From Chloroflexota bacterium (GTDB taxonomy: Bacteria; Chloroflexota; Anaerolineae; Anaerolineales; JACQED01), in the NCBI GenBank assembly GCA_016200785.1, contig JACQED010000612.1:1-8043 (forward strand): a stretch of 8,043 bases of DNA, read 5' to 3'. Numbering within the stretch: the first letter of the stretch is position 1; each line of letters starts with the position of its first letter. The notes under the pieces were generated by a model. It was not told the DNA's origin. It ran no database searches and worked only from the letters and a program-made list of their open reading frames with translations. The translations under genes and the position numbers were made by a program. Of this stretch, positions 1-5,865 are shown one piece after another.

Positions 1-269
1 AAGACGATCTGCATCCCGCGCCAAATGGTGAAACCGAGGGGGCGATAAAACGGGAAGCCGCTCGAGTCAACCCAAATGGACGACAGCGGGCGATGCTCCA
101 TCCAAATGAAGTTCGCCACGTCGTCCCAGTAGAAGGGGAGGGTGAGGGCGCGGGAGTAGAGGAGGAGGGCGAGGAGGGCGGGGATGGCAAATTGCAGATG
201 GCAGATAGAAGATTGCAGGCGGCGGAAGGCGAATAGCCGGAACGAGATAGAGGAAAGGCGAGAGAGCAA
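1..269 (-). CDS. Multi-pass membrane protein, N-terminal part (GT-C glycosyltransferase-like), runs off the left edge
   Basis: About 89 codons of an open frame are visible and the rest lies outside the window. The first in-frame ATG lies well inside the conserved part, so I chose the TTG at 267-269, which has AAGGA eight bases upstream and follows an in-frame TGA. A hydrophobic segment rich in Ala and Leu leads into YWDDV, then a Trp/Phe-rich stretch including FPFYRPLGF. A membrane helix followed by an Asp-Asp pair in the first external loop is typical of GT-C fold glycosyltransferases and related TPR membrane proteins, which use lipid-linked sugars outside the membrane. The family call is inference from this short piece. 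About 12 residues just before the helix are encoded by a 7-base repeat (187-221), so the true start is uncertain. It lies 53 bases after the HNH gene on the same strand and may be co-transcribed. Confidence 0.6.
   Translation of the reverse strand, partial: MLSRLSSISFRLFAFRRLQSSICHLQFAIPALLALLLYSRALTLPFYWDDVANFIWMEHRPLSSIWVDSSGFPFYRPLGFTIWRGMQIV
187..221. repeat. Five diverged heptad repeats (GCAGATN-like)
   Basis: Five consecutive 7-base units, each starting GCA or GAA; the second and third are GCAGATG and GCAGATA. They lie at the 5' end of the left-edge membrane protein gene and can be translated in its frame. The 7-base period matches the repeats at 4411-4438 and 6972-7034, although the unit sequence differs. 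Confidence 0.6.
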
Positions 270-322
270 GGAGGCAATCCTTCAGAAGGCGGTGGGATTT
301 GTGTCGGAACGCGAGTGCGAAC

Positions 323-742
323 TTACTCGGCCGGACGGATGCCAGTGACCATCCAGTAGCGGCGCAGGGTAATCATGGCTGGCCGATTGAAGCGCAACGC
401 TTCGGCGGTGGCGCGGCCAGTGGGCGTCAGGCCGATAATCCGAATGCCGTCATCGCTCCACGCGAAGTGGTCGGCCCATTGATCACGATTGGGATGGTAG
501 AGAGGCGCGGCCCGGCCTGATGCCGGATCGGGTGCGGTGACGCGACTGGCTTTGTGGCGATTGCAGGTGGGACAACTTACACAGAGATTATCAAGAGTGG
601 CCCGACCGCCGGCGCTGCGCGGGATAACATGATCAACTTCAAAGGGGATGCCCATGAATGATTCGGGGCTGCGACAATAGGCGCATAATCCCCGCGCCGC
701 TTCGACGACTGCTTGACGCAGCGAAGCGCGGATGCGGCTCAT
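323..742 (-). CDS. HNH endonuclease
   Basis: A 139-residue protein with a compact beta-beta-alpha-metal nuclease fold, expected to cut DNA in the cytoplasm. Visible motifs are a first zinc knuckle C20-x2-C23, the catalytic VDHVIPRSAGG with His38, Asn52, and a second zinc knuckle C57-x2-C60 followed by Asn61 and Lys64. The C-terminal region (about 88-130), with WADHFAW and a GLTPTGRAT segment, is the usual tail of this small stand-alone HNH subfamily. The start is ATG at 740-742, only three bases after the stop of the upstream 112-residue ORF, so translation is probably coupled; a short AAGG lies within the junction. No restriction methylase, helicase or intron is adjacent, so its target and role (defence, repair or selfish element) cannot be read from the sequence. 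The nuclease family is secure; the biological role is unknown. Confidence 0.93.
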   Translation of the reverse strand: MSRIRASLRQAVVEAARGLCAYCRSPESFMGIPFEVDHVIPRSAGGRATLDNLCVSCPTCNRHKASRVTAPDPASGRAAPLYHPNRDQWADHFAWSDDGIRIIGLTPTGRATAEALRFNRPAMITLRRYWMVTGIRPAE

Positions 743-745
743 GCC

Positions 746-1084
746 TTATGCTGCGTATAGGCTAAGTGTGTAGTCGGCTTTGGCTTTGAGAATTGCCACC
801 CGATCGCTTTCTTCGAGCAATGCATCCAACTCTGCTTTATGAGCGCGGGTCAACTTCGCGTCACGGTTCAAACGTAACAATTGCCGCAATCGCCGGGCAT
901 GGCGCGAGGCGAGCACGGATTCGGCCAGCGCGCGCAATTCGGCCTCGCTGAGACCGACCAGCGGCTGGAGTGGCTCGCCGTTGCCCGGCGTAGTTTCTTT
1001 TAGCAGCGTTGAAACCAGTTCAACTTGTGACGGTCTGGGCAGTTGGCGGGCGGCTGTGAGTACCTGCTGGAAATCTAAGAGCAA
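746..1084 (-). CDS. Unrecognised 112-residue helical protein paired with the HNH endonuclease
   Basis: The start is TTG at 1082-1084, chosen because a strong ribosome-binding site (GGGGAGGT, 1090-1097) lies five bases upstream. The protein is soluble, with no membrane segment and no cysteine. It looks largely helical: an N-terminal part (about 1-30) with the LPRPSQVELVSTLLKE pattern, a Gly/Pro linker (about 33-44), and a charged helical part (about 45-105) rich in Arg, Leu and Glu. From memory, similar small proteins ending in an LLEESDRVAILKAKADYTL-like segment occur directly upstream of HNH nucleases in other bacteria, but I recognise no named family. Three bases separate it from the HNH gene. 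Possible roles include a partner, a DNA-binding specificity factor or an antitoxin-like inhibitor, all inference. Hand counts of two 60-base blocks (761-880) give about 50% GC, against over 60% in sampled dinG blocks. Confidence 0.85.
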   Translation of the reverse strand: MLLDFQQVLTAARQLPRPSQVELVSTLLKETTPGNGEPLQPLVGLSEAELRALAESVLASRHARRLRQLLRLNRDAKLTRAHKAELDALLEESDRVAILKAKADYTLSLYAA

Positions 1085-1089
1085 GGCGC

Positions 1090-1097
1090 ACCTCCCC
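1090..1097 (-). promoter_or_regulatory. Ribosome-binding site deciding the TTG start of the 112-residue gene
   Basis: On the minus strand this reads GGGGAGGT, with five bases before the TTG codon. It is the reason for preferring TTG at 1084 over any internal ATG. Confidence 0.75.
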
Positions 1098-1107
1098 TCT
1101 CGTGGCT

Positions 1108-1113
1108 ATTATA
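1108..1113 (-). promoter_or_regulatory. -10 box for the small protein/HNH pair
   Basis: A perfect TATAAT on the minus strand lies just past the dinG stop (1120-1122). Transcription would begin near 1101, giving a leader of about 17 bases that holds the ribosome-binding site at 1090-1097. No good -35 hexamer lies 16-18 bases upstream. A TTGATG at 1125-1130 is only 11 bases away, too close for a standard sigma70 site. The pair therefore may have its own promoter inside the end of the dinG transcript, possibly activator-dependent. Confidence 0.45.
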
Positions 1114-1119
1114 TCGCAA

Positions 1120-3930
1120 TTACCCATCAATCCACTTCGCCGCCATCCCCGGCAAGCCTGACATCGGCCCCTCGCGGCGCGCGCAGGGAGGCAGCGAGGC
1201 GAGGAACTGGCGGCCATATTGCTTGGTGAGCAAGCGCCGATCGAAGACGGCGACGACGCCGCGATCGGTCTGGGTGCGGATCAGGCGGCCAAAGCCCTGC
1301 CGAAAGCGCAGGACGGCCTCCGGCACGTTGTAATCGTAAAAGGCGTTCTCGAACGTCTCGGATCGCGCCGCGATGATCGGATCGCTCGGCACGTCGAATG
1401 GCAGTTTGACGATCACCAGCACCGACAGCGCTTCCCCCGGCACGTCGATCCCCTCCCAGAAGCTCTTTGTGCCCAGCAGGACGGCCTGCTCGTTGCCGCG
1501 AAAATTCTCGAGCAGTTGATGCCGCGACATGCCGTCCGATTGATCGTAGACAACGATCCCCTCGCGCTCCAACGGCCCGCGGATCGCCTGCGCCGTCTGC
1601 CGCAGTTGAGCGTGCGAGGTGAATAGCACGAGCGCCCGCCCCTTTGTCGCGCGGCACAGCGGAATCAACCCGCTCTCGACCGCCTTCTGATTCGCCTGCC
1701 GTTCGTTCGGCTCCGGGATGTCGTTGACGAGGTAGAGCAGGGTGGAACTGGCGTAATCGAACGGCGAGCCGACGGAGGCTTCTTCGACGCTATTGGCGTT
1801 CAGCCGCGAACGGATGTAGTTGAACTTGCCGGCTGTCGTCAGCGTGGCCGAAGTCAGCACGACCGAGTCCATCTTGTTCCAGACGAACTTCTCGATGAGC
1901 GGCCCGACGGCCAGCGGCGCGGCGTGCAGTGAGAGGCGGCTGCCGTCGTTGGACAGCTCGACCCAATAGATCATCTGCGGGTCGGGCTTTGAGACGAGTC
2001 CGTTGAGTTGAGTCTGCGCCTCGTCCAGTCGGCGGGCGGCGGACGCCAGATCCGAAGCGTGGGCTTCCACGTCAGGAATTTCGTGCTCGGCAAGTTCCGC
2101 GAGGCCTTTCACCAATCCGCCGAGACGGCCGACCAGCGGCGCGAGCACATCGCGGAATTGCGCCCACGTCTCCTCGACGTCGGCCCAACTCGACTGGCTG
2201 CGCGTGTTGGGGAGAATGCGCGCCTGTTGAGTGTAGTCGCCCACCGGCCCGCCGTCTCGTTGTTCCTCCATGAAAGCAGCGACGGCCTCAAAGAACGTCC
2301 TCGAGAGTTCGACGGCGGTGGTCGTCGAACTGTAAGCGCGCTCGATCTCGTTCTGCATCATCGCCAGTTGATCGGGCGGGAGCGCGCCGCGGATGGCTGT
2401 GCTGAGACTGCCCAGCACGCCGGAGCGCGGCCCTCCGAGGTCTAGCAGGTCTTCCATGTCCTTGCGCTTGAGGACAAAACTCAGCCCGTCGGTAGTCGCC
2501 GCTTCGAGGTGATGCGCCTCGTCAACCACCAACAACTTGTATTCTGGCAGGACGCGATTCTCCAAAGCGACATCGGCCAGCAACAACGCATGGTTCACAA
2601 TCAACACATGCGCGGCTTCGGCGGCGCGGCGGGCGCGATAGAACGGGCAGATGCCGCTCATCTGCTCGGCGCAGCGATCGGTCGTGCAGCCTTCATCCTC
2701 CGCTGACAGGCGCGACCACGCGCCGGTCTCGCCGGGGCCGGAGAGTGTGAGGCTGGCCCGGTCGCCTCGCTGTTCATTCGATCCGGTCGAAAGCCACACG
2801 AGCAGTTTGGCGAGCAGGCGCATCTCGTCCGCGTTCTTCGGCCCGTGCTTGCGCAGAGCTTCGAACCGGCGCGGGCAGATATAGTTTGAGCGCCCCTTCA
2901 ACACTGCTGCGTGGAAATCAACCTCCAGCGCTTCCCGCAAGTCGGGAACATCTTTGTTGATTAGCTGATCTTGAAGGTTGATCGTGTTCGTCGAAACGAC
3001 AACGCGCTCGCCGTTCTGAACGGCCCACTGGATCGCGGGGATGAGATATGCGAGACTCTTGCCCGTGCCCGTGCCCGCCTCCACCATCAGATGCTTTTTC
3101 TCTGAAAACGCTCGGGCGACTCTGCGGAGCATCTCGACTTGCTGGGGACGATGCTCGAAGTGGGGGAATGCGTGAGCGAAAGCGCCGTCCTCTTCGAGAA
3201 TTCGCGCCAGCGCCGTCACGTCGAGCGGCTTGATCTCCGGGTTCGGCTTAACTGGCTTCGAGAGCGGCGGCGGTTCGCCAAAGAGGCTGGGCGTCCCATG
3301 CGCGGCTCGCCCGACTTTTTCCTTCAGCCGCGCCCTCAGCGCCTCTTCGAATGCGACGCCCGCTCCCCAGTTCTCCACTTCCTGTCCGAGGTTGGTGATC
3401 TCGGCCAGCAGGTTGAGCGGCAGTTCGCGGCCTTTCTGCACTAATGCTCGATACAGGCGATAGGTCACGCGGGCGTCGTCGAGCGCGCGATGCGTGGCCG
3501 GGAGCGGAATGCCGAGCGCCGCGCCGAGCGAGGCCAGCGAGTATCGGCCCGCCGTCGGCACCAGCACGGAAGCCAGATCGAACGTGTCAATGCCGTCGTT
3601 GTGGCGCAGTGCGCCTTTCTTGCGGATGAAGCCCAGATCGAATTTGACGTTGTGCCCGACGATGTCGCACTCACCGACGAACTCAGTCAGCGTCGGCAGA
3701 ACCTGCGCGATCCTCGGCGCGCCGGCAACCATCGAGTCGTTGATTCCCGTCAGGCTGGTGATGAAGGGCGACAGGGGCCGGGAGGGATTGACGAGCGTTG
3801 ACCACTCGTCTTCGACGCGATCGCCTTTGAACCTGACCGCGCCGATCTCGATGATGGCGTCGGAATCGGCATCGAGGCCGGTGGTTTCAATGTCGAGAGC
3901 GACGAGGGGGCGGAGGGTGACGCGGGGCAC
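1120..3930 (-). CDS. dinG: DinG-family helicase with N-terminal DEDDh exonuclease domain
   Basis: A 936-residue cytoplasmic protein for DNA repair or recombination, matching the long exonuclease-helicase form of DinG. Residues about 8-165 form a DnaQ-like 3'-5' exonuclease: Asp13-Ile-Glu15 (Exo I), HNVKFD with Asp98 (Exo II), and His147-x4-Asp152 (Exo III). The superfamily 2 helicase part follows: Walker A AGTGTGKS (285-292), DEAH (470-473), SAT (694-696), motif V GTKSFWEGIDVPG (820-832) and motif VI QGFGRLIR (878-885). Cys352, Cys415, Cys420 and Cys428 lie where XPD/DinG helicases bind a 4Fe-4S cluster. The expected activity is ATP-driven 5'-3' unwinding, plus nuclease action. The start is GTG at 3928-3930, five residues ahead of the first exonuclease strand. 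It has no obvious ribosome-binding site, so it may be coupled to translation of the antitoxin gene or of a tiny ORF just upstream (3939-3989). The gene lies 68 bases after the antitoxin gene, on the same strand. Confidence 0.95.
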   Translation of the reverse strand: MPRVTLRPLVALDIETTGLDADSDAIIEIGAVRFKGDRVEDEWSTLVNPSRPLSPFITSLTGINDSMVAGAPRIAQVLPTLTEFVGECDIVGHNVKFDLGFIRKKGALRHNDGIDTFDLASVLVPTAGRYSLASLGAALGIPLPATHRALDDARVTYRLYRALVQKGRELPLNLLAEITNLGQEVENWGAGVAFEEALRARLKEKVGRAAHGTPSLFGEPPPLSKPVKPNPEIKPLDVTALARILEEDGAFAHAFPHFEHRPQQVEMLRRVARAFSEKKHLMVEAGTGTGKSLAYLIPAIQWAVQNGERVVVSTNTINLQDQLINKDVPDLREALEVDFHAAVLKGRSNYICPRRFEALRKHGPKNADEMRLLAKLLVWLSTGSNEQRGDRASLTLSGPGETGAWSRLSAEDEGCTTDRCAEQMSGICPFYRARRAAEAAHVLIVNHALLLADVALENRVLPEYKLLVVDEAHHLEAATTDGLSFVLKRKDMEDLLDLGGPRSGVLGSLSTAIRGALPPDQLAMMQNEIERAYSSTTTAVELSRTFFEAVAAFMEEQRDGGPVGDYTQQARILPNTRSQSSWADVEETWAQFRDVLAPLVGRLGGLVKGLAELAEHEIPDVEAHASDLASAARRLDEAQTQLNGLVSKPDPQMIYWVELSNDGSRLSLHAAPLAVGPLIEKFVWNKMDSVVLTSATLTTAGKFNYIRSRLNANSVEEASVGSPFDYASSTLLYLVNDIPEPNERQANQKAVESGLIPLCRATKGRALVLFTSHAQLRQTAQAIRGPLEREGIVVYDQSDGMSRHQLLENFRGNEQAVLLGTKSFWEGIDVPGEALSVLVIVKLPFDVPSDPIIAARSETFENAFYDYNVPEAVLRFRQGFGRLIRTQTDRGVVAVFDRRLLTKQYGRQFLASLPPCARREGPMSGLPGMAAKWIDG

Positions 3931-3998
3931 GGAGGCGATTATTTCTTCCGACGGCGGAGTTTGCGTTCAAGGTCACGGCGGTGAAGCACGTCTTTTTC

Positions 3999-4334
3999 TC
4001 AGCCCGGCGTTCTAGCACGACGCGGCGAGCCATTCACGGTCTTCTTTCTCTTTCGCATGGGGCGTTTCCGCTTTTCGAGGTTGGCGAAGGCTTCTTCGAG
4101 TGTTACCACTTCGCCCCGCGCAATCGCTTCGCGCGCCTTTCGGCGGCGTTCGACGAAATACGGATGATTTGCGATGACGAAATCTTCCCAATCATCCCCG
4201 TTCAATTCAATCGGCACGATGATCGCCGCCGGACGTCCCTGCACCGTCACAACATATTCGGCGCGGTTCTTGTGAACGGCCCGGATGATTTGGCTTGTGC
4301 GATTCTTTAGTTCGCGAACACCGACGCTGACCAT
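3999..4334 (-). CDS. Phd/YefM-type antitoxin, orphan
   Basis: A 111-residue protein. The N-terminal 55 or so residues match the Phd/YefM (prevent-host-death) DNA-binding fold: MVSVGVRELKNRTSQIIRAV, a strand with YVVTVQGRPAAIIVP, then DDWEDF. Antitoxins of this family dimerise, repress their own promoter and mask a toxin with the C-terminal tail. I chose ATG at 4332-4334 because GGGAGGT (4339-4345) lies four bases upstream; a longer open frame to 4400 would run through that site and the promoter. The C-terminus is unusual: after the LEEAFANLEK helix, residues 87-107 are very basic, with about half Lys or Arg. No toxin gene (Fic/Doc, RelE or PIN type) lies on either side; dinG follows instead. 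It could be a solo regulator or act on a toxin elsewhere. Confidence 0.85.
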   Translation of the reverse strand: MVSVGVRELKNRTSQIIRAVHKNRAEYVVTVQGRPAAIIVPIELNGDDWEDFVIANHPYFVERRRKAREAIARGEVVTLEEAFANLEKRKRPMRKRKKTVNGSPRRARTPG

Positions 4335-4338
4335 AGCC

Positions 4339-4345
4339 ACCTCCC
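4339..4345 (-). promoter_or_regulatory. Ribosome-binding site fixing the antitoxin start
   Basis: GGGAGGT on the minus strand, four bases before the ATG at 4332-4334. It supports the 111-residue form over the 133-residue open frame. Confidence 0.8.
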
Positions 4346-4371
4346 GCCACTGCCGACGAAAACGTGGCGAC

Positions 4372-4400
4372 ATTCTAACCCTCGCAGGGCACAGAGTCAA
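4372..4400 (-). promoter_or_regulatory. Sigma70-type promoter for the antitoxin-dinG unit
   Basis: On the minus strand a -35 TTGACT (4395-4400) and a -10 TAGAAT (4372-4377) are separated by exactly 17 bases, each one mismatch from consensus. Transcription should start near 4365, about 30 bases before the antitoxin ATG. If the antitoxin represses itself, as is usual in its family, its operator should overlap this site and dinG would fall under the same control (inference). Confidence 0.75.
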
Positions 4401-4410
4401 GCAATCGCCG

Positions 4411-4438
4411 ATCTAAAATCTCAAATCTCCCATTGTCT
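4411..4438. repeat. Four diverged heptad repeats (ATCTNNN) in the divergent promoter region
   Basis: Four consecutive 7-base units, starting with ATCTAAA and ATCTCAA; the last (4432-4438, ATTGTCT) is diverged and contains the -35 box of the plus-strand promoter. The run lies between the two divergent promoters. Confidence 0.55.
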
Positions 4439-4461
4439 CCCCTTTTGACGCACGCTATAAT
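4433..4461 (+). promoter_or_regulatory. Sigma70-type promoter of the polysaccharide operon, probably giving a leaderless mRNA
   Basis: A -35 TTGTCT (4433-4438) is followed after 17 bases by a perfect -10 TATAAT (4456-4461). Only six bases separate the -10 box from the ATG at 4468, so the expected transcription start falls on or next to the A of that ATG. No ribosome-binding site is present or could fit, which fits leaderless translation. Confidence 0.7.
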
Positions 4462-4467
4462 TCAATC

Positions 4468-5865
4468 ATGTTCGGCAAGCTCCGCCGAGTCGTGTTGGCG
4501 CTGGCCGTTTGCGACGCGATTGCCACTCAAGCCGCGCTCGTCACCGCCGACTTTGCGCGCCGGACTCTGCCGTTCGGCCAGCCGCTCGCTCCGTCCGTTC
4601 CGCTCCTCAACCCGCCGCTGCACCTCATCGTCTTTCTGCTCTGGCCGGCCATCTTCGTCGCGCTGTCGGTCTACGACGTGCGGCGCGACACGCGGCCGGT
4701 GGGCGAAGCGCGCACTCTGGTGATGGCCGTCGGCACGGCGGGCCTCGTGTTTGCCGGGGCGCTGTATTTCTCGTTCCGCGACTTGCCGCGATTGTTGGTC
4801 GTGTACTTTGTTTTGTTCGATCTCGCGCTGCTGGCCTGGGTACGGCTGACGGTGGGCCTGGGGCTGGAACTTCTGCGCGGTCGCGGCCAGCCTCTGAGCC
4901 GCGTGCTGATCGTCGGCGCGGGCGAGGCGGCGACGATGGCTGCCGAGGTCCTGTCCTCGCATCTACGCGGCATCGAAGTCGTCGGCTGTGCCGACAGCCG
5001 CGCAAAGGTGGGGCCGAAGGGTTTGCCTGTGTTGGGCACGCTGGCCGACGTACCTCGCCTCGTGCTCGAACGTGGGATAGATGATGTGATCATCGCCCTG
5101 CCGAGTGAGGCTTATCTTCAAGTTGAGGCGTTGGCTTACGCGCTTCAGCCATTGCCCGTGCGGGTGCGCCTTGTGCCGGACTTTCTGAAATTGGTTGTGG
5201 TACAATCCTCGGTCGAATCACTCGGCGGTCTGCCGTTGATCGGCTTGCGCGAGCCGCGCATAGATGGGCCGGCGTGGATCGTCAAACGGCTGTTTGATGT
5301 GACGCTGACGATCGTCGGCCTGATCTTCCTGTGGCCCGTGCTCGCGCTGATCGCCATCGCCATCCGCCTCGACACACCCGGCCTGGCGATCTTCACGCAG
5401 ACGCGCGTCGGCGAGAACGGGCGGATTTTCAAAATGTATAAATTCCGCACGATGGTCGCCGACGCCGAGCGGCTCGGGCCGCCGGTCGGTTTCGACGATC
5501 GGGGGCGGCGCGTCTACAAAACGCCCGACGACACGCGGGTGACGCGGATGGGCCGCTTTCTGCGTAGAACGAGCCTCGACGAACTGCCCCAACTCTTCAA
5601 CGTGCTGAAAGGCGAAATGTCGCTGGTCGGCCCTCGCCCCGAGATGCAGTTCATCGTGGAAGGTTACGAACCGTGGCAGAGAGGCCGGCTGGCCGTGCCG
5701 CCTGGCATCACCGGCTGGTGGCAGGTGAGCGGTCGGAGCAATCTGCCGATGCATTTGAACACGCAGTATGATTTGTATTACATCCGCAACTATTCGCTGT
5801 GGCTTGACCTGATGATTTTGTGGAAGACGGTCGGGGTGGTGATTAGAGGGCAGGGGGCGTATTGA
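4468..5865 (+). CDS. Polyprenyl-phosphate sugar-1-phosphate transferase (WbaP/WcaJ-type, initiating)
   Basis: A 465-residue inner-membrane enzyme that moves a sugar-1-phosphate from a nucleotide sugar to undecaprenyl phosphate, the first step of exopolysaccharide or O-antigen assembly. Four hydrophobic helices lie at about 7-27, 50-69, 82-103 and 107-128. A Rossmann-like domain follows (VLIVGAGEAA, 146-155, to about 235), then a further hydrophobic segment at 276-298, the re-entrant helix of the family. The catalytic domain has KFRTM (325-329), the Asp371-Glu372 pair in SLDELPQLFNVLKGEMSLVG, GPRPE (388-392), PGITGWWQVSGR (412-423) and the closing LWLDLMILWKT. The length is normal for the full-length form with its N-terminal domains. 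The sugar (glucose, galactose or another) cannot be told from the sequence. It is the first gene of its operon, and its TGA overlaps the next ATG by one base. Confidence 0.94.
   Translation: MFGKLRRVVLALAVCDAIATQAALVTADFARRTLPFGQPLAPSVPLLNPPLHLIVFLLWPAIFVALSVYDVRRDTRPVGEARTLVMAVGTAGLVFAGALYFSFRDLPRLLVVYFVLFDLALLAWVRLTVGLGLELLRGRGQPLSRVLIVGAGEAATMAAEVLSSHLRGIEVVGCADSRAKVGPKGLPVLGTLADVPRLVLERGIDDVIIALPSEAYLQVEALAYALQPLPVRVRLVPDFLKLVVVQSSVESLGGLPLIGLREPRIDGPAWIVKRLFDVTLTIVGLIFLWPVLALIAIAIRLDTPGLAIFTQTRVGENGRIFKMYKFRTMVADAERLGPPVGFDDRGRRVYKTPDDTRVTRMGRFLRRTSLDELPQLFNVLKGEMSLVGPRPEMQFIVEGYEPWQRGRLAVPPGITGWWQVSGRSNLPMHLNTQYDLYYIRNYSLWLDLMILWKTVGVVIRGQGAY

Noticed and set aside
270..322. Possible regulatory element between the HNH gene and the left-edge membrane protein gene
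   Set aside because: Apart from the AAGGA before the TTG, I see no promoter or terminator in these 53 bases.
4335..4400. 22-residue N-terminal extension of the antitoxin
   Set aside because: It would run through the promoter -10 and the ribosome-binding site; the ATG at 4334 starts exactly at the conserved fold.
4445..4461. TTGACG (4445-4450) as the -35 box for TATAAT at 4456
   Set aside because: The spacing is only five bases. TTGTCT at 4433-4438 has the correct 17-base spacing.
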